A stretch of DNA of 64,000 nt from Pseudomonas grimontii (lineage in GTDB: Bacteria; Pseudomonadota; Gammaproteobacteria; Pseudomonadales; Pseudomonadaceae): contig NZ_VFES01000006.1 of the NCBI RefSeq assembly GCF_007858185.1, positions 216,972 through 280,971 on the forward strand, given 5' to 3'. The notes beneath the pieces were generated by a model, which saw only the letters and a program-made list of their open reading frames with translations, was not told the DNA's origin and did no database searches. The position numbers and the translations under genes are program-made. The first letter of the stretch is position 1; the number at the start of each line of letters is the position of its first letter. Positions 27,487-36,645 of the stretch are shown here, piece by piece.

Positions 27487-28203
27487 ATGCAAACTGTTGT
27501 GAACTTATGGCCGTTGATCGGCGTACTTGTGATCGTGGTTGGCTTTGTTTTGCGTTTCAATCCGCTGTTGGTGGTCACCGCCGCGGCTATCGCCACTGGG
27601 CTCGCAGCCCACTTCCCGCTGGAGAAAATCCTCGCCACTATGGGTGATGGTTTCCTACAGACTCGTGCCCTGCAATTGATCCTGTTGTTGCCCCTCGCAG
27701 TCATCGGTTTGCTGGAGCGCCACGGCTTGCGCCTGCACGCGCAGAACTGGATTGCGCGGTTTGAGCGCGCCACGGTAGGGCGTTTGCTGATCATCTATCT
27801 ATTTGTACGTGAGTCCACCGCAGCCATGGGCTTGACCAGTCTCGGCGGTCACCCGCAAATGGTGCGCCCACTGCTGGCACCGATGGCCGAAGGCGCGGCG
27901 GAAAAGCGCTACGGCAAACTGCCGGACAAACTGCGTCACAAGGTGTTGGCCATGTGCGCTGCCACCGATAACGTCGGCCTGTTTTTTGGTGAAGACATCT
28001 TCGTCGCCTTTGGTGCGATTGCGTTGATGCACACCTTTCTATTGGGCTCGGGGATTGATGTGGAGCCGCTGCACATCGCGGTGTGGGGCATTCCTACGGC
28101 GATTTGCGCCTTTATCATTCACGCGATCCGACTTCATCGGTTTGACCGAAGACTGACCCGCGAGATGACGCCCGCCGCGACCCCAGTGGAGGCCGCGCAA
28201 TGA
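27487..28203 (+). CDS. DUF969 family membrane protein (5-oxoproline transport subunit)
   Basis: 238 aa from ATG 27487 with AAGGACCTCTCCGCC upstream. About six hydrophobic segments; conserved stretches are VVNLWPLIGVLVIVVGFVLR, VRESTAAMGLTSLGGHPQMV and ATDNVGLFFGEDIFVAFGAI. DUF969 and DUF979 proteins occur as pairs beside 5-oxoproline genes and are taken to form a transporter. The ATGA overlap with the next gene and the pcp gene after that support this. Confidence 0.85.
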   Translation: MQTVVNLWPLIGVLVIVVGFVLRFNPLLVVTAAAIATGLAAHFPLEKILATMGDGFLQTRALQLILLLPLAVIGLLERHGLRLHAQNWIARFERATVGRLLIIYLFVRESTAAMGLTSLGGHPQMVRPLLAPMAEGAAEKRYGKLPDKLRHKVLAMCAATDNVGLFFGEDIFVAFGAIALMHTFLLGSGIDVEPLHIAVWGIPTAICAFIIHAIRLHRFDRRLTREMTPAATPVEAAQ

Positions 28204-29150
28204 TCATCTCCATCCAATACCTGTACTGGCTCGCCGGGGCCCTGCTGCTGATTACCGCCGGCATGATTCTGTTGGATCGAACCCACCCCAAGCGCTGGTC
28301 CAGTGCGCTGTTCTGGCTGCTGTTTGCCATCCCGTTCCTGGTGGGCGAGCGCCTGCCCTCGGTAGTTGTCGGTGCGGGTGTGGTGGTGATGGCGCTGATC
28401 GCCGGTTTGGGCGGCGTTGGCCGTGGCACCCATGCTGAGTTGCATGACAAGGCTTCGCGCGCCAGTGCTGGTCGCCTCGGGCACAAGCTGTTTATCCCGG
28501 CGCTGGCGATCCCGCTGACCACCGTGATCGGTTCGGTCTTGCTCAAGCACACCGAGATTGGCGGCGTACCGCTGCTGGACCCGAAAAACACCACCTTCGT
28601 GTCTCTCGGCATCGGCTGCCTGATCGCCCTCGGCCTGGCTTGCTGGCTGACCCGCGATACGCCGGTGCAGGCCTTGCGCGAATCCCGGCGTCTCACCGAG
28701 GCCTTGGGCTGGGCCATGGTGCTGCCGCAGATGCTGGCGATGCTTGGCCTGCTGTTCAATGAGGCAGGTGTCGGCACGGCCGTCGCACACGTCACCACCA
28801 CCTACATCAACCTGGATTTCAAGTTGGTGGCGGTCATGGTGTACGTGTTGGGCATGGCCTTGTTTACGGTGATCATGGGCAACGGCTTCGCGGCGTTCCC
28901 GGTGATGACTGGGGGCGTCGGCGTGCCGGTGCTGGTGGGTATCTATGGCGGTAACCCGGCGGTAATGGCGGCCATCGGTATGTTCTCTGGCTATTGCGGC
29001 ACGCTGATGACGCCAATGGCTGCCAACTTCAATATCGTGCCGGCAGCGTTACTGGAGTTGCCGGACAAGAACGCGGTGATCAAGGCGCAACTGCCGACCG
29101 CGTTGATGATGCTGGTGGTCAATATTGTCCTGCTTTACCTGTTGATGTGA
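28200..29150 (+). CDS. DUF979 family membrane protein (5-oxoproline transport subunit)
   Basis: 316 aa, nearly all membrane-embedded, about nine segments. It starts in the stop of the DUF969 gene (ATGA). Family segments GTHAELHDKASRASAGRLG and GNGFAAFPVMTGGVGVPVLV are visible, and the order of the two subunits is the usual one. Probable partner of the DUF969 protein in uptake of pyroglutamate across the inner membrane; the role rests on gene neighbourhood. Confidence 0.85.
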   Translation: MIISIQYLYWLAGALLLITAGMILLDRTHPKRWSSALFWLLFAIPFLVGERLPSVVVGAGVVVMALIAGLGGVGRGTHAELHDKASRASAGRLGHKLFIPALAIPLTTVIGSVLLKHTEIGGVPLLDPKNTTFVSLGIGCLIALGLACWLTRDTPVQALRESRRLTEALGWAMVLPQMLAMLGLLFNEAGVGTAVAHVTTTYINLDFKLVAVMVYVLGMALFTVIMGNGFAAFPVMTGGVGVPVLVGIYGGNPAVMAAIGMFSGYCGTLMTPMAANFNIVPAALLELPDKNAVIKAQLPTALMMLVVNIVLLYLLM

Positions 29151-29157
29151 GGCCAAG

Positions 29158-29763
29158 ATGCGAACTGTATTGCTGACGGGGTTCGAGCCCTTTGATCAAG
29201 ATGTGGTGAACCCATCCTGGGAAGCCGTGCGCCAACTGGACGGCATGCAGCTCGACGACGATGTGCGGATTGTTGCGCGTCGGTTGCCCTGTGCGTTTGC
29301 CACGGCGAGTGAGTGCTTGCTCCAACTGATCAGTGAACTACGCCCGGCGATGGTCATCGCCACTGGGTTGGCCCCTGGGCGTAGCGAAATTTCTATTGAG
29401 CGGGTGGCGATCAACGTCAACGATGCGCGCATCCCCGATAATCTGGGGGAGCAGCCCATCGATACGGAAGTAGTGGTCGGCGGCCCTGCGGCGTATTTCT
29501 CGACGCTGCCGATCAAGGCCATGGCCAGAGCGGTGCGCGAGGCGGGGATTGCGGTGGCGGTGTCGCAGACGGCCGGTACCTTCGTGTGCAACCAGGTGTT
29601 CTACCGCTTGCAGCACGAACTCGCGGGCTCGGGCGTACGCAGTGGTTTTATCCACGTGTCGAGCCAGCTTGGAGAGGGCCTGGTCGATGGGCTGCGCATC
29701 GCTGTTTCGACGGCCTGGAATACCCCGGTGGACGTGGTGGAAGTGGGTGGCCAGGTGAGTTGA
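29158..29763 (+). CDS. pcp: Pyroglutamyl-peptidase I
   Basis: 201 aa, eight bases after the DUF979 gene. A cytoplasmic cysteine peptidase that removes N-terminal pyroglutamate from peptides. The start LLTGFEPFDQDVVNPSWEAV, the Glu segment GRSEISIERVAIN, the nucleophile in TAGTFVCNQVFY (Cys about residue 144) and the His in GFIHVS complete the triad. With the two transporter genes it forms a pyroglutamate unit. Confidence 0.93.
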   Translation: MRTVLLTGFEPFDQDVVNPSWEAVRQLDGMQLDDDVRIVARRLPCAFATASECLLQLISELRPAMVIATGLAPGRSEISIERVAINVNDARIPDNLGEQPIDTEVVVGGPAAYFSTLPIKAMARAVREAGIAVAVSQTAGTFVCNQVFYRLQHELAGSGVRSGFIHVSSQLGEGLVDGLRIAVSTAWNTPVDVVEVGGQVS

Positions 29764-29826
29764 CTCCGCACATGGTGCGGTAACTTCGACTACAGTTCTG
29801 CTACATTCCTGACCTGGATAATCGCC

Positions 29827-30273
29827 ATGATCAAGTGCCCGAAATTCGTGTCTGTTGCACTATCGCTTGTATTGTTTGCCGGTAGCGGTATGGCCCTGGC
29901 TGATCCAGGCAATGGCAAGGGGCAAGGGAACAATAAAGGTAATGGTCAAGGCGGGCAGGGGCATGACAAGCCCAAAGGCAAAGGTGCGTCAGGCAGTCAC
30001 GGCCCCAGCGTCGACCGTGGCAGCGTGCTGAATGTATTGGGCGGTTATCGCGACTACTGGAGTCCAGGGCCGGCCTTGCCGCCTGGTATCCAGAAGAACC
30101 TGGCACGCGGCAAGCCGCTGCCGCCGGGCATTGCCAAGAAACTGGACGGCCGTTTGTTGGGCCGCTTGCCCCATTACGATGGGTACGAGTGGCAGCAGGC
30201 GGGCACCGACTTGATATTGGTGGCCATTGCAACGGGCATCATCTACGAAGTCCTCAATGGCGCCCTCGATTGA
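29827..30273 (+). CDS. CigR/RcnB-like exported protein
   Basis: 148 aa. Signal peptide with cleavage near ALA-D (residue about 25). A low-complexity Gly/Asn/Lys/Gln stretch (GNGKGQGNNKGNGQGGQGHD) follows, then PPGIQKNLARGKPLPPGIAK (the double PPGI motif typical of RcnB/CigR) and a hydrophobic C-terminal segment ending EVLNGALD. CigR of Salmonella is an anti-virulence membrane protein; the role here is unknown. Stands alone. Confidence 0.8.
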   Translation: MIKCPKFVSVALSLVLFAGSGMALADPGNGKGQGNNKGNGQGGQGHDKPKGKGASGSHGPSVDRGSVLNVLGGYRDYWSPGPALPPGIQKNLARGKPLPPGIAKKLDGRLLGRLPHYDGYEWQQAGTDLILVAIATGIIYEVLNGALD

Positions 30274-30443
30274 GCTGACGGTGCGTTGCGCCTCCGTTCG
30301 AGCAGGGGCAATTACCTCGATCACCCGCATGGCGCTCGACGTCGCCATGTTATTGCCGGCGTCGGTGGCGTTTACAAGCAGCCGGGTGATCCGTAGATTG
30401 CATCGCGCCGATTATTCGTTTCAGCCCACGAGGAAACCCCGCA

Positions 30444-31121
30444 GTGTCCATCCGAGGTTCAGCCGTATTTGCCCGCCCTTACCGCGCCTTTCTGTTCGAC
30501 ATGGACGGGACGCTGCTCAATTCGATTGCCGCCGCCGAGCGGGTGTGGAGTATCTGGGCTGAGCGCCATGGGCTGGAGGTGGCGACGTTTCTGACCACCA
30601 TTCATGGCGCCAGGGCGATCGACACCATCACGCGCCAAGCATTGCCCGGCGTCGACCCAGAGATTGAAGCGCAGTGGATTGCCGAGGCTGAAATCAATGA
30701 TGTGGAGGGCGTCGTTGCAATTTCCGGTGCCGTCGAATTTCTGAACCGCTTGCCTGGTGAGCAGTGGGCGCTGGTCACCTCTGCACCCAGGGAGCTGGCG
30801 TTGCGTCGACTGCAAGCGGCAGGGATTACACCGCCAGCGGTGCTGGTCACGGCTGAAGACGTGGCCATCGGCAAGCCTGACCCTGCCTGTTATCAGCTCG
30901 GTGCACAGCGCCTGGGTGTGTCGGTGCAGGACTGCCTGGTGTTTGAGGATGCGACGGTGGGTATTCGTGCGGGGGAGGCGGCTGGAGCGGATGTGATGGT
31001 CGTGACCTCGACGCACCTCAAGCCCATGGTGACCGCGCATCCTTCGGTTGATGGGTATGAACAGCTACAGGTGCAACGCAACGCAGAGGGCTTGTTGTAC
31101 CTGGAGAGTGTGGCGGGCTGA
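30444..31121 (+). CDS. HAD-superfamily phosphatase (subfamily IA)
   Basis: 225 aa from GTG 30444, with CGAGGAAACCCC upstream. Motif I is FLFDMDGTLLNS (Asp nucleophile, about residue 19), motif II is ALVTSAP, the motif III Lys is in IGKPDPACY and motif IV is LVFEDATVGIRAG. The cap and the sequence are close to YfbT/2-deoxyglucose-6-phosphate phosphatases that act on sugar phosphates. Substrate not fixed. Confidence 0.87.
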   Translation: MSIRGSAVFARPYRAFLFDMDGTLLNSIAAAERVWSIWAERHGLEVATFLTTIHGARAIDTITRQALPGVDPEIEAQWIAEAEINDVEGVVAISGAVEFLNRLPGEQWALVTSAPRELALRRLQAAGITPPAVLVTAEDVAIGKPDPACYQLGAQRLGVSVQDCLVFEDATVGIRAGEAAGADVMVVTSTHLKPMVTAHPSVDGYEQLQVQRNAEGLLYLESVAG

Positions 31122-31140
31122 CACAGGCAAGCCGAGCCCG

Positions 31141-31437
31141 CTACCGGTCTCGGCCTGCTTGGCGGGCGGCTGGGTAAGGCGGCGCCTGCATTCGATCACT
31201 GCGCATGCCTTGGCGTGACAGCACCATCTCCCTGAGAATCTCGTTCGCAAGCCGGGCAATCGCTTCGGCACCGCGATAATGCGCCCGCACGATTCCGGTG
31301 ATTGCGAAATGGTCGGTTTCCGGACCGCTGAGCACGGCCGAGAGCGTGCCGTCGGCGTGCAGCGTACACGTGACTGTATAGCTGGGCAGGCGGGCCGCCA
31401 ATTCAGATTCGATTTGGGTTTTAGTGAGCGTATCCAT
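31141..31437 (-). CDS. DUF1652-like small protein
   Basis: 98 aa from ATG 31437. The order LTKTQIESELAARLPSYTVT - CTLHADGTLSAVLSGPETDH - ARLANEILREM matches the pattern of DUF1652 proteins, short genes frequent in Pseudomonas with several paralogues per genome. A longer frame upstream lacks a ribosome site. Function unknown. Confidence 0.6.
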   Translation of the reverse strand: MDTLTKTQIESELAARLPSYTVTCTLHADGTLSAVLSGPETDHFAITGIVRAHYRGAEAIARLANEILREMVLSRQGMRSDRMQAPPYPAARQAGRDR

Positions 31438-31538
31438 CTGTACCGGCACCTTCTTACTGACTGTGCAAACACACCCAAGAATAGGTCTTGCTGCGACGCT
31501 GTAAATACCGGCGATCTGATAGTGAACCAGGGGGGGCT

Positions 31539-31784
31539 TCAGCGTGCGGTGTTGCGGACGTTTCGCTGGCACAGCTTACGCTGCACGGCTATCTGGATGG
31601 GCTTGAGGCAGAACATGAACAGGTAGCCACATAGCAGCAGTACCAGGTCCAGCCGCGAACGGGGGGCGTCTGTGCCTTCTATTTCAATCTTCAGTCCATA
31701 TTCCAAACCGACAAAGACCAGCCCTATCAGCAGGGCGATCATCCAGGATCTGGAAAAAAATGGCTGGGCATTGCCAGGCATCAT
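31539..31784 (-). CDS. Small two-helix membrane protein
   Basis: 81 aa. Two hydrophobic segments (about residues 15-31 and 46-64) are separated by a charged loop (EIEGTDAPRSRLD). The start has a GGGAG ribosome site (ATG 31784; 31781 also possible). The end is basic (RKLCQRNVRNTAR). No family recognised. Confidence 0.5.
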   Translation of the reverse strand: MMPGNAQPFFSRSWMIALLIGLVFVGLEYGLKIEIEGTDAPRSRLDLVLLLCGYLFMFCLKPIQIAVQRKLCQRNVRNTAR

Positions 31785-31996
31785 CGTCGTGCTCCCAAGC
31801 GCACACGGATGGCGGGATATCAGTCAGAGGATTCGGTTGCAGATTATGTAAGAAGTTCCAGGCGTGAAGATAGTTTCATCTTGATGCATGGATGAGCGTG
31901 CGGCAAAAAACGGTTCGCGAAACAAAGACAAAAGCAGACCGAAGAGGTTTTCGCCAGCCGTTACAGTGAACGAAAGGGCTGGCTACTGAAGGCGCT

Positions 31997-32191
31997 TCAA
32001 GGCGTCTGGTTTTTGTCCGGAGCGGTCAGGCCGGCCTGGATGCGTTGGTAAATCTCCTCGCGATGCACGGCAACATCCTTAGGTGCGTTGATGCCGATTC
32101 GTACTTGCTGGCCGCTGACGCCCAGGATGGTGATCGTAATGTCATCACCGATGTTTATGCTTTCACCAACTTTGCGGGTGAGTATAAGCAT
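31997..32191 (-). CDS. rsmE: CsrA/Rsm translational regulator, RsmE type
   Basis: 64 aa from ATG 32191, with AAGGAG seven bases upstream. Sequence starts [20 protein letters not shown] and keeps the RNA-contact residues Arg (VAVHREEIY) and Leu4. Tail [10 protein letters not shown] and Ser-Ile-Asn in strand two fit RsmE rather than RsmA. RsmE binds GGA in hairpin loops of target mRNAs and is titrated by small RNAs under GacS/GacA. Its own ribosome site (TCAAGGAGAA) looks like a Rsm target, which suggests autoregulation. Confidence 0.9.
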   Translation of the reverse strand: MLILTRKVGESINIGDDITITILGVSGQQVRIGINAPKDVAVHREEIYQRIQAGLTAPDKNQTP

Positions 32192-32439
32192 GGACTTCTC
32201 CTTGATTACTTTTAAGGACACATGTTTCAGACAGGGCAGGTGTCGTATGTGTGTAGCTTACTGCTAAGCGCGTCCCTGTGACTGCCTCTTTTAGGACGCA
32301 TAGAGGCGACATTAATTCCCATGGCGGCATCATACAGGTCTGGGATACATCATTCGCATTGTTTAAGCCAACGTTTATGACGGCCAGAATAGACAGTGAA
32401 TGATAAAGTCGCCTCTTTATCCGTTGAAGGAGCAGGGCA

Positions 32440-32820
32440 GTGCGTAAAGTAGCGATGGCAATGGCGGTGTTGGCATTGGCCGGTTGCGGTGAAGGCAAAA
32501 GCGTCGATGCCCCCAAGGCCAAGCCTGCCGTGACCGAAAGCCAGCCACAAACCGGCGCGATTGCCGCCCAGGAATGGGACCTGCGAGTAGGACCGCCGGA
32601 CCACAAGCTGCAGGCAATCACGGACCTGACCGCCTGGTTGCTCGAACACGGGTTCAATTTTTATATCGTGAAGGTCGATGGCAAGGACGAAGTGCTGCTG
32701 GGGCCATTTGCAACCAGGGCCGAGGCCGAAGCCAAGCAGACACTGCTCAACGAGAAGATGGCGCGGGCCAAGAAAAGCGACACGGTGTCCGAGATCATCG
32801 AGCACAAGGCCGCGCAGTAA
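32440..32820 (+). CDS. SPOR-domain-like lipoprotein
   Basis: 126 aa from GTG 32440, with GAAGGAGCAGGGC upstream. Signal MRKVAMAMAVLALAGC with a lipobox. After a short linker, a SPOR-like fold is suggested by LTAWLLEHGFNFYIVKVDGK and EVLLGPFATRAEAEAKQTLL. It probably binds glycan strands or supports the envelope from the outer membrane. Stands alone. Confidence 0.75.
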   Translation: MRKVAMAMAVLALAGCGEGKSVDAPKAKPAVTESQPQTGAIAAQEWDLRVGPPDHKLQAITDLTAWLLEHGFNFYIVKVDGKDEVLLGPFATRAEAEAKQTLLNEKMARAKKSDTVSEIIEHKAAQ

Positions 32821-32850
32821 CGGCTGATTGGGCGGCAGTGCCGCCCATGT

Positions 32851-33540
32851 TCAACCGCAGGCTTTCAGGTTTACCGGGCCGACAAACTCATTGCCACGGC
32901 CCATCACGCACGCCACTGTCTGGTTACGCTGGCGCTCCCAGGCTTGTACTGGATAAGTCTTGTTCCAGGCTTCGTACAGCTGGCGATCCTGTTTCGACAG
33001 GCGCAAGCCGTACTGCTTGCTCATGTAGAAATAAGTGCGTGCGATCATTCCGCGAATGGACGGGCGCGGCATGACCTTCTTGGCCTTGAAGTCCACCTGG
33101 GTCAGGCATGAACCGTACTGCCCGCTTTGCACCGGCAGCCAGCCAAAACTGAAGTTGCTTCGATCTCCGTTGACCTCGCCGATGCTCGGCACCAGGTTGT
33201 GCAAATCCGCTTCGGCACGCTTGAACACGTCGTCATGGCGCGTACAGTTCTTGCGTCCACCGTTCTGCCAGCACTGGCGCTGATGTCCGATCTGCCAGGC
33301 CGGAACAATGTGCTCCCACTCGATGCGCGCCGCACGGTTGGCGTTTTTGCGCGGGATGTAGCCGCAGGCTTTCAGGTCAACACGATTGCCGGTGTATTTG
33401 CAGCCGCAATAGAACTCGGTGGACTGTGGCGCGTAGAGCGTCCAGGCGACTTTCTTGGCTTCGCTGAAGGTTCGGGGTGCCTGGGCATGGGCAGTCACGG
33501 CAAAAAGCAGGCAACACACAGCAATAAAACGGGCACTCAT
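32851..33540 (-). CDS. endA: Exported endonuclease I (EndA family)
   Basis: 229 aa from ATG 33540. Signal peptide MSARFIAVCCLLFAVTAHA. The His-Me (beta-beta-alpha metal) core is IEWEHIVPAWQIGHQRQCW with downstream DLHNLVPSIGEVNGDRSNF. Paired cysteines (CGCKY, CWQNGGRKNC) fit a disulfide-bonded periplasmic DNase. It lies four bases after a DUF1654 gene on the same strand. Confidence 0.9.
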   Translation of the reverse strand: MSARFIAVCCLLFAVTAHAQAPRTFSEAKKVAWTLYAPQSTEFYCGCKYTGNRVDLKACGYIPRKNANRAARIEWEHIVPAWQIGHQRQCWQNGGRKNCTRHDDVFKRAEADLHNLVPSIGEVNGDRSNFSFGWLPVQSGQYGSCLTQVDFKAKKVMPRPSIRGMIARTYFYMSKQYGLRLSKQDRQLYEAWNKTYPVQAWERQRNQTVACVMGRGNEFVGPVNLKACG

Positions 33541-33544
33541 TGAA

Positions 33545-33796
33545 TCAATCTTCCTTCGGCACAACCCAGAAAATCTGCACGCCGCCGTCATCCCGGTAGG
33601 CGAGGGTGACGTTGTCGTTCTCCGCGATTTCCTCCAGCAAGCGCTGCCACTCGTCTTCCGGCTCGTCCGGCAAGCGGAAGATCAAGGCTGCCTTGGCTTT
33701 TTGGGCGTTGGTGGAGTTGATGATCTTTTGCACACGAATGGCCAGGCGTTCGTAGGCATCAGGTGGGGTTAGCGCTGCGGAAGAGGACTTTGCCAC
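33545..33796 (-). CDS. DUF1654 family protein
   Basis: 83 aa from GTG 33796, with AAGGATCACTCC upstream; the longer frame to 33847 lacks a site. LTPPDAYERLAIRVQKIINS, LPDEPEDEWQRLLEEI and DDGGVQIFWVVPKED are the DUF1654 hallmarks. These small proteins are common in Pseudomonas. Some are phage- or stress-linked, but no function can be given. Ends four bases before endA. Confidence 0.8.
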   Translation of the reverse strand: MAKSSSAALTPPDAYERLAIRVQKIINSTNAQKAKAALIFRLPDEPEDEWQRLLEEIAENDNVTLAYRDDGGVQIFWVVPKED

Positions 33797-33944
33797 GGAG
33801 TGATCCTTAGTAAGCTGTACGTGCATACAGTATTTAACTGTGGGCAATTTCGCAACCGCTTAAAATTCAATAAGTTCGTCTGACAGCTGTTTAGATGATT
33901 TGGTGTAAGGCGGGGAGGTGTTTGTTGCGGGATTTGCAGATGAG

Positions 33945-33970
33945 GTAGAGGCGGGTAAACCCGCCTCTAC
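33945..33970. terminator. Perfect hairpin after ansB
   Basis: GTAGAGGCGGGT (33945-33956) and ACCCGCCTCTAC (33959-33970) are perfect complements with AA between. No T run on either strand, so termination efficiency is uncertain. Confidence 0.65.
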
Positions 33971-33987
33971 AGCGATGTCATCAGGAA

Positions 33988-35115
<1,128 letters not shown>

Positions 35116-35452
35116 TCATCTAGAGCGCCCGGGCGGTTCTGAACGCCACGGGGTGCTGGGTAAGAGCAGGATTTGTACCAAGCCGATTGTGTGCGTTTAT
35201 ATAAATTAAACTATTGATTTATAACAAAAAATATCGTGACTTTTTGCGCGTCGCGTCGTACCGCTGTCCGGCTTTCCGAACAAGCTGCGGCATCGCGTTC
35301 GGTTGTCCGAAAATGATCACGGAAAAACCTGAGCGATACGCCGAAGCCTGTCGTTTCAGAGAACGAACCGGTGGGGGATATGTTTAGCGACGTCATTCAC
35401 AAGGCAGAAGGGCAGGGGCTAGAGGCCTTGCATGAAAGGCGGTGTTCTACCG

Positions 35453-35503
35453 TTGACAAATCTCGACAAGGTTCTCATAGTTTGAATAACGCAAACGTTT
35501 GCG
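35453..35503 (+). promoter_or_regulatory. rbs promoter and RbsR operator
   Basis: TTGACA (35453-35458), a 17-base spacer and CATAGT (35476-35481) form a good sigma70 promoter. The 14-base perfect palindrome CGCAAACGTTTGCG (35490-35503) follows at the expected start point. It is a LacI-family operator, presumably bound by RbsR from the same operon, so binding would block initiation. The rest of 35077-35628 holds no convincing gene; it must also contain the ansB promoter. Confidence 0.85.
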
Positions 35504-35628
35504 AGATGTTTCATGGGGCGCTCACTGAGTCTCCTGTCAGCTCGTATCAGCCACCCGGGTGGGAGGGCCGCCGAAGTACACTTCGGTGCAAGCGTTGCTC
35601 ACAATAATCATAAGATCGGAGTGAACCC

Positions 35629-36588
35629 ATGAAGCTGCCATTCGCTGGACGTCTTCTTGCTGTCGCTGTGCTTGCTGCCGCATCCGCCGCCTTACCTTTT
35701 TCCTCTGCATTCGCTGATGACGCAGCCGCCAAACCCAAGGTCGGCCTCGTGATGAAGTCCCTTGCCAATGAATTCTTCGTCACCATGCAGGACGGTGCCA
35801 AGGCGTATCAGAAAGACCACACCGCTGATTTCGACATGATCACCAACGGTATCAAGAACGAAACCGATACCAGCGCGCAGATCGACATCGTCAATCAAAT
35901 GATCCTCGCTAAGGTCAACGCCATCGTCATCGCGCCTGCCGACTCCAAGGCGCTGGTCACCGTGCTGAAGAAAGCCTCCGACGCCGGTATCAAGATCGTC
36001 AACATCGACAACCGCCTCGACCCTGACGTTCTGAAAAGCAAAAAACTCGATATTCCCTTCGTCGGTCCCGACAATCGCAAAGGTTCCAAGCTGGTCGGCG
36101 ACTACCTGGCCAAGCAACTGGCGGCAGGCGACAAGGTCGGCATCATCGAAGGCGTACCGACCACCACCAATGCCCAGCAACGCACCGCAGGCTACAAGGA
36201 TGCGATGGACGCTGCGGGCATGAAGATCGTTTCCATCCAATCCGGCAACTGGGAAATTGACCAGGGCCAGAAAGTGGCCTCGGCCATGTTGAGTGAATAC
36301 CCGGACCTCAAGGCTCTGTTGGCCGGTAACGACAACATGGCCCTGGGCGCTGTTTCCGCCGTACGCGCGGCTGGCAAGGCCGGCAAGGTGCTGGTGGTGG
36401 GTTACGACAACATCGAAGCCATCAAGCCGATGCTGCAGGACGGTCGCGTCCTGGCGACTGCCGACCAGGCGGCCGCGCAGCAGGCTGTGTTCGGTATCCA
36501 GAACGCGCTCAAGCTGGTCAAGGGTGAGAAAGTCGATGCCAAAGATGGCGTGATCGAAACTCCGGTCGAACTCGTCCTCAAAAAGTAA
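35629..36588 (+). CDS. rbsB: Ribose ABC transporter, periplasmic binding protein
   Basis: 319 aa with a signal peptide ending near SAFA-DD (residue about 26). The binding fold shows VGLVMKSLANEFFVTMQDGA, GIKIVNIDNRLDP, EGVPTTTNAQQRTAGYKDAM and LLAGNDNMALGAV, all typical of RbsB. First gene of the operon, 126 bases after the operator; a 57-base gap to rbsA contains CGTCCGCTCGTCCTGAGCGG, a hairpin that may lower downstream expression relative to rbsB. Confidence 0.94.
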   Translation: MKLPFAGRLLAVAVLAAASAALPFSSAFADDAAAKPKVGLVMKSLANEFFVTMQDGAKAYQKDHTADFDMITNGIKNETDTSAQIDIVNQMILAKVNAIVIAPADSKALVTVLKKASDAGIKIVNIDNRLDPDVLKSKKLDIPFVGPDNRKGSKLVGDYLAKQLAAGDKVGIIEGVPTTTNAQQRTAGYKDAMDAAGMKIVSIQSGNWEIDQGQKVASAMLSEYPDLKALLAGNDNMALGAVSAVRAAGKAGKVLVVGYDNIEAIKPMLQDGRVLATADQAAAQQAVFGIQNALKLVKGEKVDAKDGVIETPVELVLKK

Positions 36589-36645
36589 TCCTGGCGGCAC
36601 CCAACAGCGTCCGCTCGTCCTGAGCGGACGCCTGGAGATTTTCCT

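Noticed and set aside
35371..35607. 78-codon frame over the rbs promoter
   Set aside because: It runs through the promoter and operator and lacks a ribosome site.
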